Part shown: positions 47,098-57,060 of the stretch, piece after piece
Numbering within the stretch: position 1 is the stretch's first letter
Layout: every line of letters begins with the position of its first letter
NCBI GenBank assembly: GCA_034408935.1
Contig: DAOUMV010000013.1
Location: 1 to 64,000, forward strand
Length of the DNA: 64,000 nucleotides
Reading direction: 5' to 3'
DNA from: DAOUMF01 sp034408935
GTDB taxonomy: Bacteria; Chloroflexota; Dehalococcoidia; SM23-28-2; RBG-16-64-32
Made by a program: the position numbers and the translations under genes
The notes under the pieces: model-generated
Database searches by the model: none
What the model saw: the letters and a program-made list of their open reading frames with translations, nothing else
What the model was told of the DNA's origin: nothing

Positions 47098-47457
47098 TTG
47101 TCTGGGCGGGAGGAGTTGAACCAGGCGGACCAGAAGCTCCTGATCGTCATCGCGTCTGACTCTGACGCGGACACTCTCATCCAGAAGTTGGTCCAGCGCG
47201 GGTATCCCGCGACCAAGGTCAGCAGCACAGGGGGCTTCCTCCGCCGCGGCAGCGCCACGATCTTCTCCGGCGTCGAGACTGAGGACGTCGATAACGTCTT
47301 GGCCATCATCCGCAACGCATGTCAGGCGCGCACGGAGTTCGTGCCTGCTCAGGCATTGCCCTTTCCTGAGAGCATCTACCCCGCCGAGCCGGTGGAGGTG
47401 CGCACCGGCGGCGCCATCGTCTTTGTCGTCCCGGTAGAGCGGTTCGAGAAGACGTAG
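47098..47457 (+). CDS. cyclic-di-AMP receptor, DarA/PstA family
   Basis: A PII-like trimeric receptor of 119 residues. SDSDADTLIQKLVQRGYPAT, then VSSTGGFLRRGSATIFSGVE and the IRNACQARTEF helix match DarA, which binds c-di-AMP. Its presence implies c-di-AMP signalling in the host. Start is uncertain: TTG 47098, or TTG 47116 directly behind a GGGAGG that is too close. It follows the ytxH-like gene and is probably cotranscribed. Confidence 0.88.
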   Translation: MSGREELNQADQKLLIVIASDSDADTLIQKLVQRGYPATKVSSTGGFLRRGSATIFSGVETEDVDNVLAIIRNACQARTEFVPAQALPFPESIYPAEPVEVRTGGAIVFVVPVERFEKT

Positions 47458-47523
47458 ACGAGGGCCCCGCGGGCATCTGCGCGGCGCCCCATCCCTGAGT
47501 CCGCTCAGCAGACCCAAGCAGAC

Positions 47524-47551
47524 CGAAGGCCAGGCTCAAGCCTGGCCTTCG
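47524..47551. terminator. bidirectional hairpin between darA and hppA
   Basis: A 12-bp perfect stem CGAAGGCCAGGC / GCCTGGCCTTCG over a TCAA loop, in the gap between two convergent genes. On the minus strand GTCTGCTTGGGTCTG follows. Either transcript could end here. Confidence 0.7.
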
Positions 47552-47571
47552 CGTCTGATGAACTCCCGATC

Positions 47572-49830
<2,259 letters not shown>

Positions 49831-50011
49831 TTTTCACTAACCTCCGACGGCTCAGTCTAGCAGAGGCATGTCACTGCATCAACCCACGTTCCTCTTGCGC
49901 AAGAGTGATGACCGCCACGGCTGACATCGCCGTGGGTCCCGGCCAGCCCGCCCATACTGTGATGCCTCTGTGCGAGGCCGAATCTGGGGTTGGCCACCGG
50001 ACTACGCCGGC
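49831..50011. other. hppA to crotonase intergenic
   Basis: These 181 bases hold the hppA Shine-Dalgarno and presumably its promoter on the minus strand; I see no clear -35/-10 pair and no small gene. Confidence 0.4.
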
Positions 50012-50809
50012 CTACCGGGCAAAGCGGGAGAAGTCGGGGTCCCGCCGCTCCAGGAATGCGTTCTTCCCCTCGTCGGCCTCGCCGCTTGCATAGAATTCCG
50101 GCGCCAGCTCCTTGACCCAGTCCCGGCGGGAGGCCTGCCGCAGGGGTTCGTACACGGTGCGGAAGGAGGCCTTGAGGATCTTCAGGCAGCTCGGGCTCTT
50201 CTGCATCAGCTCCTGGCACCAGCGGTCCACCTCTTCATCCAGCTTGTCCAGGGGCACGACAGCATTGACGAGTCCCATCTCCAGCGCCTCCCGCGCCGAG
50301 TAGCGGCGGCAGAGCATCCATATCTCCTTCGCCTTCTTAGCCCCGACGACGTGCGTGAGGTTGGCGACGTAGTGGCCCTGGGCGGGACTACCGATCCGTG
50401 GCCCGACCTGGGCGAAGGTGGCGTTCTCCGAGGCGATGGTGAAGTCGCAGAAGTAGGCCATGTGGTTGCCCCCGCCGATGGAGTAGCCGTTTACGCGGGC
50501 GATGATCGGCTTCATGCAGTCCTCGATGCCGACATGAGGATCGACGGGAGATGCTTCGGTGACCCCTTCGTGCTGCACCTCCTGCAGCCAGCGGACGTCG
50601 CCGCCAGCACAGAAGGCCCGTTCGCCAGCCCCCGTGATGACGATGACGCCCACCTCCGGGTCGGCGCAGGATGCCGCCACGGCGTCGCGCATCTCGGTCA
50701 GGGTCTGGCCGGTGAAGGCGTTCATCACGTCGGGGCGATTGATGGTGATCCAGGCAGCGCCGCGGACGCGGTGGTGCTTCTCATACAGGATGTCCTGAAA
50801 GTCGCTCAT
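50012..50809 (-). CDS. crotonase-family enzyme, MenB/BadI-like
   Basis: An enoyl-CoA hydratase/isomerase-fold enzyme of 265 residues. AWITINRPDVMNAF, ITGAGERAFCAGGDVRW (oxyanion hole) and NGYSIGGGNHMAYFCDF are the crotonase core; the KKAKEIWMLCRRYSAREALEMGLVN block and the C-terminal EGKNAFLERRDPDFSRF resemble MenB (naphthoyl-CoA synthase) and BadI (ketocyclohexanecarboxyl-CoA hydrolase). No other men or bad genes are near, so the reaction stays open. AAGGAG precedes the ATG. Confidence 0.88.
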   Translation of the reverse strand: MSDFQDILYEKHHRVRGAAWITINRPDVMNAFTGQTLTEMRDAVAASCADPEVGVIVITGAGERAFCAGGDVRWLQEVQHEGVTEASPVDPHVGIEDCMKPIIARVNGYSIGGGNHMAYFCDFTIASENATFAQVGPRIGSPAQGHYVANLTHVVGAKKAKEIWMLCRRYSAREALEMGLVNAVVPLDKLDEEVDRWCQELMQKSPSCLKILKASFRTVYEPLRQASRRDWVKELAPEFYASGEADEGKNAFLERRDPDFSRFAR

Positions 50810-50850
50810 GTCCTCTCCTTAGTGGAATGACGAACCATGGTCGAGGGTAT

Positions 50851-50927
50851 TGGTGCCCCCAGCGGGATTCGAACCCGCGATCTCCACCTTGAAAGGGTGG
50901 CGTCCTGGGCCACTAGACTATGGGGGC
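50851..50927 (-). tRNA. tRNA-Glu (TTC)
   Basis: A complete cloverleaf on the minus strand: acceptor GCCCCCA/TGGGGGC, anticodon stem CCACC/GGTGG with loop CTTTCAA (anticodon TTC), T-loop TTCGAAT and an encoded CCA. Confidence 0.96.
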
Positions 50928-50988
50928 ATCGCTCATCCGATGGGGCCCCTCCCCAGCCCACACCGGGCGCGGGGGTTGGCCCGATGGC

Positions 50989-51018
50989 ATTCTACGGGAT
51001 AGCGAGCCCGACTGACAA
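50989..51018 (-). promoter_or_regulatory. promoter of tRNA-Glu(TTC)
   Basis: Minus strand: TTGTCA (51018-51013), 18 bases, TAGAAT (50994-50989). The precursor leader would be about 55 bases and includes a GC-rich stretch. Confidence 0.6.
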
Positions 51019-51037
51019 ACGAGACTGGTGCCGGTAG

Positions 51038-52903
51038 TTAGTCTTGGGAGACAGGCTCCGGCTCCACCGGCGGCCCTGGGTCCAGGACGTTGGCGATGAC
51101 CGCTCGCAGAGAACCCTCTTTATCCCGGCTGGCCCAGATGAACACGCGGCTTCCCTCCTGGGGCTCCCCCACGACCACCGTCCGTTCATCCATCTGCACT
51201 GGGATCAGGCCGACTTGCCAGGTGCCGTCCTCGTCGATCGATCCGATCTGGCCGCGGAGGAGCACGAAGCCCTCGCGCTCGGGAGCGAAGGTGGCCAGCA
51301 CCGTCTCCGCCACCAGAGCATCACCCACACGACGCGCCTCAACACTGACCAGGCTGCCCACCTCCGGAGCCGCAGCATCGGGGGGTGCCTCCATCTTCAC
51401 ACCGCTGACCGTCCAGATCTCTTCGTCCCCCGCCTCGAACACCCCTTCCACACGGATGGTGTCGTCTTCTTCAAGCCCTTCCCCCACCTCTTCCCCCGAG
51501 TCACCGGCAAGAACTACGATCCTCTGGGCCACCAGCTCGCCGTCTTCGACCACTGCCTCCACACGGGCACGGGCGTCCATGGCCAGAGCCCCGGCCTGCG
51601 CGTCCAGCTCCGTGTCAGGAGTGACCAGGAAGCGCTGGCCACCGACAAGCCAATCGCCAGCGGCGTCCGCGGTGCTAATCTCCTCCCCGATGGTGCCTTC
51701 ATAAGCGAGGAGAGCGGAGGCGTGCTCCGCCGGGTCACTCACGGGCCCCTGTTCCACGCTTGCGGCGACAGGCTGGCCGCCCTCCTTCTCCACCTCCACC
51801 GTGACTTCCACCTGCTGACCGCGCAGCGGCTTGCGCTTGAGCAGTGTCGTATCGGTGATGGCGATGCTCTGGCCGCCAATGACCACCTCGTCGTCGCTCG
51901 CTTCCTCCACGATGCCTGACAGCACATACTGCTGCTGGGGCTGCTGGCGGTCAGCGACGGTCGTGCTGAGGGCCAGCAGACGGCCGTTTGCGCCCCTGGC
52001 AGCGATGACCTGGACCGTCTGGCCAGGCTCAAGGTCGTCCGGCTCTCCCAGCGTCCCAGGGGCCAGCCGCACCTCCACGCCACCGAACAGCCACAGCCCA
52101 TCAGCCGCAGGCTCAGCCTGCCCCGCGATGTTGATGACCCCGGCGGCCAGATCGTCCGGTGCGACGGATCCCGGCCTGCCGGTGGTTCTCAGTTGCGCGT
52201 TGTGCAGGGTGGCCACCGCCTCGGCGTAGTCACCGCGCGCGGACTCCGAGAGGTCGCCCCACAAGGCCAGCAGCAGGCGTTCTTGGGCCGCCGACTGCTG
52301 TTCGGCACGTCGCAGCGCCGGCTTGTCGGGGTGATCCTCCAGAATTCGTACCGCCCGTGCGTTGCGCTCGCGAAGGGCACGGAGAACGTTTCCGGGGACC
52401 GGCTTGTCGCTGCGAACCATCTCGACTATCTCGTCCGTGCGCTCATTCGACTGGTCGAGGAGCATCTCTGCCTTGTGGACATCGTCGAAGACGAACCACA
52501 GCCGCACCTCCTCAGTTGCCAGCTTCACGCGATACAGAGGGCTGTCCGGAAGGGCGTCCTGGGACGCGTAGACAGTGGCACCACCGGACACCAGTATCGC
52601 CAACACGACTGCGGCGGCAATGGCCAGCGGCCGCATCCAGGGGATGCTAATGCTAATGGAGAGGCGGGGCCTCCGTCCCAGTCGTATGTCCTCCGCCCGT
52701 GCGCGGAAGTGCTGCCAGGCGGCGCTTTGGGCACGCGGGCGGGGCTCGTGCCGCGGCGTCAGGCTCAGTCGCTGCGCCAGGAGGAGATGGGTACGTAGCT
52801 CCTGGGCGTGCTTTGGATAGCGGGACAGGCACGCCTCCAGGCTTTCGCCCCGGCTGAGGGCGGCCAGGCATTCGTCCAGGATGGAAGCCAAGCCCTGGGC
52901 CAT
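51038..52903 (-). CDS. DUF5667/DUF5666-type membrane protein, putative anti-sigma partner
   Basis: A 621-residue protein. Residues 1-85 are cytoplasmic and resemble the N-terminus of DUF5667 proteins (DECLAALSRGESLEACLSRYP). One transmembrane helix lies at about 91-110, followed by a DUF5667 helical segment (SPLYRVKLATEEVRLWF) and, from about 245, beta-rich DUF5666-type repeats. Its ATG overlaps the stop of the sigma-factor gene by one base, the usual arrangement for a membrane anti-sigma factor, though no classical anti-sigma motif is seen. Confidence 0.8.
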   Translation of the reverse strand: MAQGLASILDECLAALSRGESLEACLSRYPKHAQELRTHLLLAQRLSLTPRHEPRPRAQSAAWQHFRARAEDIRLGRRPRLSISISIPWMRPLAIAAAVVLAILVSGGATVYASQDALPDSPLYRVKLATEEVRLWFVFDDVHKAEMLLDQSNERTDEIVEMVRSDKPVPGNVLRALRERNARAVRILEDHPDKPALRRAEQQSAAQERLLLALWGDLSESARGDYAEAVATLHNAQLRTTGRPGSVAPDDLAAGVINIAGQAEPAADGLWLFGGVEVRLAPGTLGEPDDLEPGQTVQVIAARGANGRLLALSTTVADRQQPQQQYVLSGIVEEASDDEVVIGGQSIAITDTTLLKRKPLRGQQVEVTVEVEKEGGQPVAASVEQGPVSDPAEHASALLAYEGTIGEEISTADAAGDWLVGGQRFLVTPDTELDAQAGALAMDARARVEAVVEDGELVAQRIVVLAGDSGEEVGEGLEEDDTIRVEGVFEAGDEEIWTVSGVKMEAPPDAAAPEVGSLVSVEARRVGDALVAETVLATFAPEREGFVLLRGQIGSIDEDGTWQVGLIPVQMDERTVVVGEPQEGSRVFIWASRDKEGSLRAVIANVLDPGPPVEPEPVSQD

Positions 52904-53529
52904 CAGCGGCCCTCCCCCGACATGATGCGTCGCAGCGAGTTCAGCGCCCGGTGCTGGAGCGACTTAACCGCGCCCTCACTGCGGCGGAGGATGCGAGCGA
53001 TGGAAGGATTGTCGAACCCCTCGATGAACTTGAGGACGATCACCTGCCTCTGCTCGTCCGTCAGGTACTTCAAGGCGAGATGGAGTTGTCCGCGATCAAG
53101 AGCCCGTTCAGCCAGGACCTCGGGGCTGATCTGCACGGAGGCCAGCGGCCCCGTCAGGTCCACCTCGCCACGCCGCTTGCGGCGACGGTGCAGGTCAATC
53201 AATCGGTTGCGAGCGATGCGGAACACCCACGCCGAGAAAGGCGTCCCTCTGAATCGGTAATTGCGGATGGACTCCAAGACCTTGAGCATGACTTCGGAGG
53301 CCAGATCCTCGGCAGCCTGAATGTCCCCCAATTGGAGGAAGGCGTAGTTGTAGATCTTGGGATAGTAGGTGGAGTACAGATCGGCAAGGGCGCTCTCTTG
53401 TAGGGCCTGAGCGCGCTGAACTAACTCCCACTCCCGCAGGATGTGGTCGCTGGCGGCCTCGGCGGCTGGCGCGTCAGCCGGCAGATCCCGGGGCTTTTCC
53501 ACTAATCCAGACAAAGCCTCTGCATACAT
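52903..53529 (-). CDS. RNA polymerase sigma-70 family factor (ECF type)
   Basis: A 208-residue ECF sigma factor. Region 2 is DLYSTYYPKIYNYAFLQLGD then AEDLASEVMLKVLE and the RGTPFSAWVFRIARNRLIDLHRR block; region 4 is LTDEQRQVIVLKFIEGFDNPS with GAVKSLQHRALNSLRR for -35 binding. Coupled to the downstream DUF5667-type gene. The stimulus is unknown; envelope monitoring is the natural guess given the partner. Confidence 0.93.
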   Translation of the reverse strand: MYAEALSGLVEKPRDLPADAPAAEAASDHILREWELVQRAQALQESALADLYSTYYPKIYNYAFLQLGDIQAAEDLASEVMLKVLESIRNYRFRGTPFSAWVFRIARNRLIDLHRRRKRRGEVDLTGPLASVQISPEVLAERALDRGQLHLALKYLTDEQRQVIVLKFIEGFDNPSIARILRRSEGAVKSLQHRALNSLRRIMSGEGR

Positions 53530-53603
53530 GGCCGCACAACCACTAGGAGAACGTGCGGCCGCTGGCTACGGATACGGGTTGGATTCACGAGCGGTTACCC
53601 TTC

Positions 53604-53792
53604 CTATGACAGTCCCAACAGCGTGAGGCGCGCGCGGTCGTAGCGCTCCTTTGCGCGTGCCTCGCGGTTGAGCAGCGCTTTAAGCTTCGGGGGCTCCCGT
53701 CGCTCTCCCTCAAGCAACACACGATGGACGGCCTGGAGCTGGACCTGCCAGGCCTCGTAGGCCTTCAAGTATTCCCGCTTGCGATCGTACAT
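53604..53792 (-). CDS. small hypothetical protein
   Basis: A 62-residue, highly charged helical protein beginning MYDRKREYLKAYEAWQVQ and ending RYDRARLTLLGLS; no family recognised. ATG 53792 has AAGG just upstream; a GTG at 53876 would add 28 residues of poor quality. It sits alone between the sigma-factor gene and the TPP enzyme gene. Confidence 0.5.
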   Translation of the reverse strand: MYDRKREYLKAYEAWQVQLQAVHRVLLEGERREPPKLKALLNREARAKERYDRARLTLLGLS

Positions 53793-53930
53793 AACCTTGC
53801 CTGATGGGGCTCTGCCATAGTACCTGCTGGAGGTGGAAGCATGCAAGGAAAGGGTGGGCTTTCGCTGAGTCGACACAGTAGGTCTGGGTAAGGACGCGCA
53901 TACCGTCCAAGCGCGCCAGCTAGATCGACG

Positions 53931-55613
53931 CTACAGCCAGCGGGAGCTGATGTCGCCGTCGATGACGATGTCCACCACCCGTGGCTCCTGCGCCGCCTGC
54001 GCTTCCCGAACTGCATCACCGATCTGGTCCGGGTGCTCGACGCGGACCCCTTCGACGCCGAAGGAGGCAGCGATGCGTGAGAAGTCCAGCGGCGGGTCTG
54101 TGAGGTCCATAGCGATAGAGCGACGGCCGGGAGCGTCTCCACCCAGGTACTCCAGCATGTTGAGCTTGAGGATGCGATAGGACGCGTTGTTGGCGACGAC
54201 CCAAGTGACCGGGACGCTGTGGTGGGCAGCCGTCCACAACGCCTGGATGGTGTACAGAGCGGCGCCGTCACCGATGACGGAGAGGACGGGCCGATCCGGG
54301 CGCGCTAGCTTGATTCCGATCGGGTTGGGCATGCCCGGGCCCAGCCCGCCGCCGGCGGCCCGGTAGTGCGTTCCCGGCTCCGACATACGCAGGTGGCGCA
54401 TGACGAAGCCGCCCGTCGTTATGGACTCGTCAAACAGGACGGTGCCGGGGGCGATGGCGCCAGCCAGCTCCTTGGCCATCCGGGCGGGCGCTATGGGCAC
54501 GCCGTCCCACTTGGCCTGCGCGGAGGAGTCCATAGCCTGCATCGTCTGGCGAACCATCTCCTGGATCGCCTGAGCGCGGCGCTGGGCCGCGTCACGGTAG
54601 TCGGGGGTCAGGTGCTTCTGAAGTGCGGCCAGCAAATCGGCCAAGGCCATCTTGGGATCGGCCATGATGCCGTGCTGGACGGGCCAGTTCTTGGATATCT
54701 CCCACGGATTGAGATCGATATGGATTACGGGGGCCCGCGGTGGGAAGGGCGGCTCGGCGAAGGGGAAGAGGAGGGTGAGAATCGGGGTGCCCACGGCCAG
54801 GACGACATCAGCCCCGGAGAGCTGACTTCGTAAGGCGGGCTCCGAGATCACATTCAACAGGCCAGCATACAGGGGATGGTCGGCGGGAAAGGGCATCTCC
54901 GCGGCGAAGGAGGAGTGCACGCGGGCGCCCAGCGTCTCTGCAAGCCGGACGAGCTCCGATTGCGCGCCTGATGTGGCGACGCCCGCCCCGCAGACGATGA
55001 CGGGCGTTTGCGCATCGATCAGAACCTGGGCGATCCGCTCGACCGCCTCCGGGTCAGGGCGGATACGGGTGTTGGTGTAGGCCGTGGGGACGGTGTCTAC
55101 CTCCGCCTCTTCGTCCATGACGTTGGTGGGTATGGACAGAAAGACGGGTCCCCGCGGCGGCTCCATGGCCGCCTTGAACGCGCGACGCAGCAGCACAGGG
55201 ATCTCGCCAGCGTCCTCGACATGAGCCGCCCACTTCGTCACGGGTTCCGCCATGCGCACCAGATCGCCGAAGAGGATGGGCTCCTGAGAGCTCCCGTGCT
55301 GGGGGTGCTGGCCGGCATAGACCACCATGGGGGTCTGGGTACGGTAGGCGTTGTAGAGCATCCCCATAGCGTTGCCCAGGCCGGGGTTGATATGCAGTTG
55401 GACGAAGGAGGGCCGGTCCGTGGCCCGGGAGTAGCCGTCGGCGATGCCCACGGCCACGGACTCGTGCAGGGCCAGGATGTACTGGAGTTGGGGGTAGTCC
55501 TGTAGGGCATCGATGAACGCCTCCTCCGTGGTGCCGGGATTGCCGAAGATGTGGGTGACGCCATCAGTCACCAACTGCTCCAAGAAAGCGTAGCGGCCGG
55601 TCAGCCTGGGCAT
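53931..55613 (-). CDS. thiamine-pyrophosphate enzyme, benzoylformate-decarboxylase-like
   Basis: A 560-residue ThDP-dependent enzyme. The N-terminal domain has catalytic-type Glu in ALHESVAVGIADGYSR and NPGTTEEAFIDAL; the C-terminal cofactor motif GDGAALYTIQALWTAAHH has the GDG...N layout (VVANNASYRIL). Resembles MdlC and related decarboxylases more than acetolactate synthase, which would need a small subunit. The 2-keto-acid substrate is unknown. ATG 55613 has AAGGAG 8 bases upstream. Confidence 0.88.
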   Translation of the reverse strand: MPRLTGRYAFLEQLVTDGVTHIFGNPGTTEEAFIDALQDYPQLQYILALHESVAVGIADGYSRATDRPSFVQLHINPGLGNAMGMLYNAYRTQTPMVVYAGQHPQHGSSQEPILFGDLVRMAEPVTKWAAHVEDAGEIPVLLRRAFKAAMEPPRGPVFLSIPTNVMDEEAEVDTVPTAYTNTRIRPDPEAVERIAQVLIDAQTPVIVCGAGVATSGAQSELVRLAETLGARVHSSFAAEMPFPADHPLYAGLLNVISEPALRSQLSGADVVLAVGTPILTLLFPFAEPPFPPRAPVIHIDLNPWEISKNWPVQHGIMADPKMALADLLAALQKHLTPDYRDAAQRRAQAIQEMVRQTMQAMDSSAQAKWDGVPIAPARMAKELAGAIAPGTVLFDESITTGGFVMRHLRMSEPGTHYRAAGGGLGPGMPNPIGIKLARPDRPVLSVIGDGAALYTIQALWTAAHHSVPVTWVVANNASYRILKLNMLEYLGGDAPGRRSIAMDLTDPPLDFSRIAASFGVEGVRVEHPDQIGDAVREAQAAQEPRVVDIVIDGDISSRWL

Positions 55614-55701
55614 GGCAGGCGCTCCTTTCGAGGGATAATGCGGGCAGACGGCAGGGCGATAGGGCGAGGCGACAGGCGCCTCGCCCCAATTTGTGGCTGT
55701 C

Positions 55702-55778
55702 TGGTGGCGCATGCGGGATTCGAACCCGCGATCTCCGCCTTGAGAGGGCGGTGTCCTGGGCCACTAGACGAATGCGCC
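55702..55778 (-). tRNA. tRNA-Glu (CTC)
   Basis: Minus-strand cloverleaf: acceptor GGCGCAT/ATGCGCC, anticodon stem CCGCC/GGCGG with loop CTCTCAA (anticodon CTC), T-loop TTCGAAT, encoded CCA. Five bases after the tRNA-Gln. Confidence 0.96.
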
Positions 55779-55783
55779 GCAAC

Positions 55784-55857
55784 TGGCTGCGGGACTAGGA
55801 TTCGAACCTAGACTAACTGATCCAGAGTCAGTCGTGCTACCGTTACACAATCCCGCA
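55784..55857 (-). tRNA. tRNA-Gln (CTG)
   Basis: Minus-strand cloverleaf: acceptor TGCGGGA/TCCCGCA, anticodon stem ACTGA/TCAGT with loop CTCTGGA (anticodon CTG), discriminator G, encoded CCA. Confidence 0.95.
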
Positions 55858-55868
55858 ACGTCACGGCG

Positions 55869-55897
55869 ATTGTATCAAAGGGCTAGAGCGGACACAA
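55869..55897 (-). promoter_or_regulatory. promoter of the tRNA-Gln/tRNA-Glu pair
   Basis: Minus strand: TTGTGT (55897-55892), 17 bases, TACAAT (55874-55869). Transcription would begin about five bases before tRNA-Gln. Confidence 0.7.
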
Positions 55898-55923
55898 ACA
55901 GGAGGGAGGGGAACGCCCAGCGG

Positions 55924-55970
55924 TTGACAAATGTGGTGATTGTGGTATATGTATAGCGAGCGCTCGCTAT
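55924..55970 (+). promoter_or_regulatory. tetR promoter with palindromic operator
   Basis: TTGACA (55924-55929) is followed 16-17 bases later by a -10-like TATATG. Immediately after it lies the perfect 18-bp palindrome ATAGCGAGCGCTCGCTAT (55953-55970), placed to block transcription: a likely autoregulatory TetR operator. Confidence 0.75.
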
Positions 55971-55987
55971 GACGCGCGGGGCCCAAA

Positions 55988-56656
55988 ATGCCAAAACTCA
56001 AGCCGGAAGAGGTGGAGCGCCGGCGGCAGGAGATTATTGACGCCGCCCGCTGCTGCTTCCTGCGCAACGGCTTCCACCAGACCACGACCGACGAGATCTG
56101 CCACGAGGCGGCTATCACCCCTGGCGGCCTCTACCACTACTTCGGTAGCAAGGAAGAGATCATCAGCGCCGTCATCGAGGACACGGCGCGAGCCACCGTC
56201 GAAAACCTGAGGTCAACTGCGGAAGCGTCAGGTGACGTGCGCTCGGCAATTCAGGCTCTGGCCTCGGAGTTCTTCGAGCGAGCACGCGACCCTCAGATCG
56301 AGAACACGACCCAACTGGACCTGGAGATCTGGGCTGAGGCACTGCGAAATGAGAAGCTCGCGAAGATCACGCGGGGAGGCCGGGCGCTGCGGCGGCAGTG
56401 GCTAGAGTCCCTGATCCGCAACGGGAAATCACAGGGACCCTACACCAACCAGGTCGACCCCAAGGGATTCGCCGATCTAATCATGGCGATCTTCGACGGG
56501 TTGCGCCTGGGCAGGTTACTGTGGCGGGACGACTTCGACCTGGAGGGTGCTCTCCAGTCGCTAGTCCTGATGTACACTGGCCGCCTCACCAACGGGACGG
56601 ACATCGCCCGGGCACCGGAGGTAGCACGCTCGAGCAGAGGCCGCAGATCAGGCTAG
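55988..56656 (+). CDS. TetR/AcrR-family transcriptional regulator
   Basis: A 222-residue repressor. The N-terminal helix-turn-helix (GFHQTTTDEICHEAAI then GGLYHYFGSKEEIISAVIE) is standard; the C-terminal ligand domain is of the YfiR-like helical type and does not reveal the ligand. An 18-bp palindrome in its promoter and a variant 370 bp past its stop are the probable binding sites. Start ATG 55988 has no strong Shine-Dalgarno. Confidence 0.92.
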   Translation: MPKLKPEEVERRRQEIIDAARCCFLRNGFHQTTTDEICHEAAITPGGLYHYFGSKEEIISAVIEDTARATVENLRSTAEASGDVRSAIQALASEFFERARDPQIENTTQLDLEIWAEALRNEKLAKITRGGRALRRQWLESLIRNGKSQGPYTNQVDPKGFADLIMAIFDGLRLGRLLWRDDFDLEGALQSLVLMYTGRLTNGTDIARAPEVARSSRGRRSG

Positions 56657-57022
56657 CGTTTAGAAAGGGGTCGCCCGGGTCGCGCGATCCTCCCTTTGGG
56701 CCATGGCGACCCGGGCGCCAAGTCGAGGCCGCCGTGGGAACAGCCACGGCGGCCTCTGAACGTCTCTGGGGCTGGGGTAAGCCCCTGGGGGTGCGGCAAC
56801 CCCTTTTGCGAGACGCCTAAGTTAGGGCCAGCCCCGGCCGCCAGGACAGCCAAGACGCGCGAGGCCAAGACAGGCGGGACCGGGGACCACTTGACGGCCG
56901 AGGCTGGAACTTGCTTACGCGTTCTCAAAATCTCTCCATCCATATCATGTAATCGGAATCATGAGTATTGTAAGGCACCAGCGGCACGAGTCAAGAGGTT
57001 TGAGAGGAAAAGAGAGAATTAT
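56657..57022. other. structured non-coding region between tetR and gltX
   Basis: Nothing here looks like a conserved protein. Dense inverted repeats occur: a 12-bp stem (CGCCCGGGTCGC 56672-56683 with 56706-56717); a 13-bp stem (GAGGCCGCCGTGG 56725-56737 with 56744-56756); and a CGTCTC/GAGACG helix (56761-56766 with 56810-56815) enclosing two hairpins, GGGGCT/AGCCCC and GGGGT/ACCCC, like a three-way junction. The right third (56937-57022) is much more AT-rich. A structured RNA, mobile-element remnant or terminator cluster are all possible. Confidence 0.5.
56967..56994 (-). promoter_or_regulatory. possible minus-strand promoter reading into the structured region
   Basis: Minus strand: TTGACT (56994-56989), 16 bases, TACAAT (56972-56967). 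It lies just downstream (in its own direction) of the distal operator and would transcribe the hairpin-rich stretch. Confidence 0.45.
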
Positions 57023-57060
57023 ATAGCGAGCGCTCATAATACCGAGAAAGCGCTCGCTAT
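57023..57060. promoter_or_regulatory. distal split form of the TetR operator
   Basis: A 38-bp inverted repeat with identical 12-bp arms ATAGCGAGCGCT (57023-57034) and AGCGCTCGCTAT (57049-57060) around 14 bases. The arms are those of the 18-bp operator in the tetR promoter. The right arm contains the gltX stop codon. Confidence 0.75.

Noticed and set aside
50837..51037. 66-codon frame over tRNA-Glu (TTC)
   Set aside because: Its peptide SGIRTRDLHLER is the typical false translation of a tRNA T-arm.
55551..55811. 86-codon frame over the tRNA-Glu/tRNA-Gln pair
   Set aside because: Overlaps the tRNA genes and the start of the TPP enzyme gene; no coding signal of its own.
56653..56943. 96-codon minus-strand frame in the structured region
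   Set aside because: It has a promoter-like pair upstream, but the peptide is Pro/Gly/Arg-rich with no domain and overlaps the tetR stop. Not accepted as a gene without conservation data.
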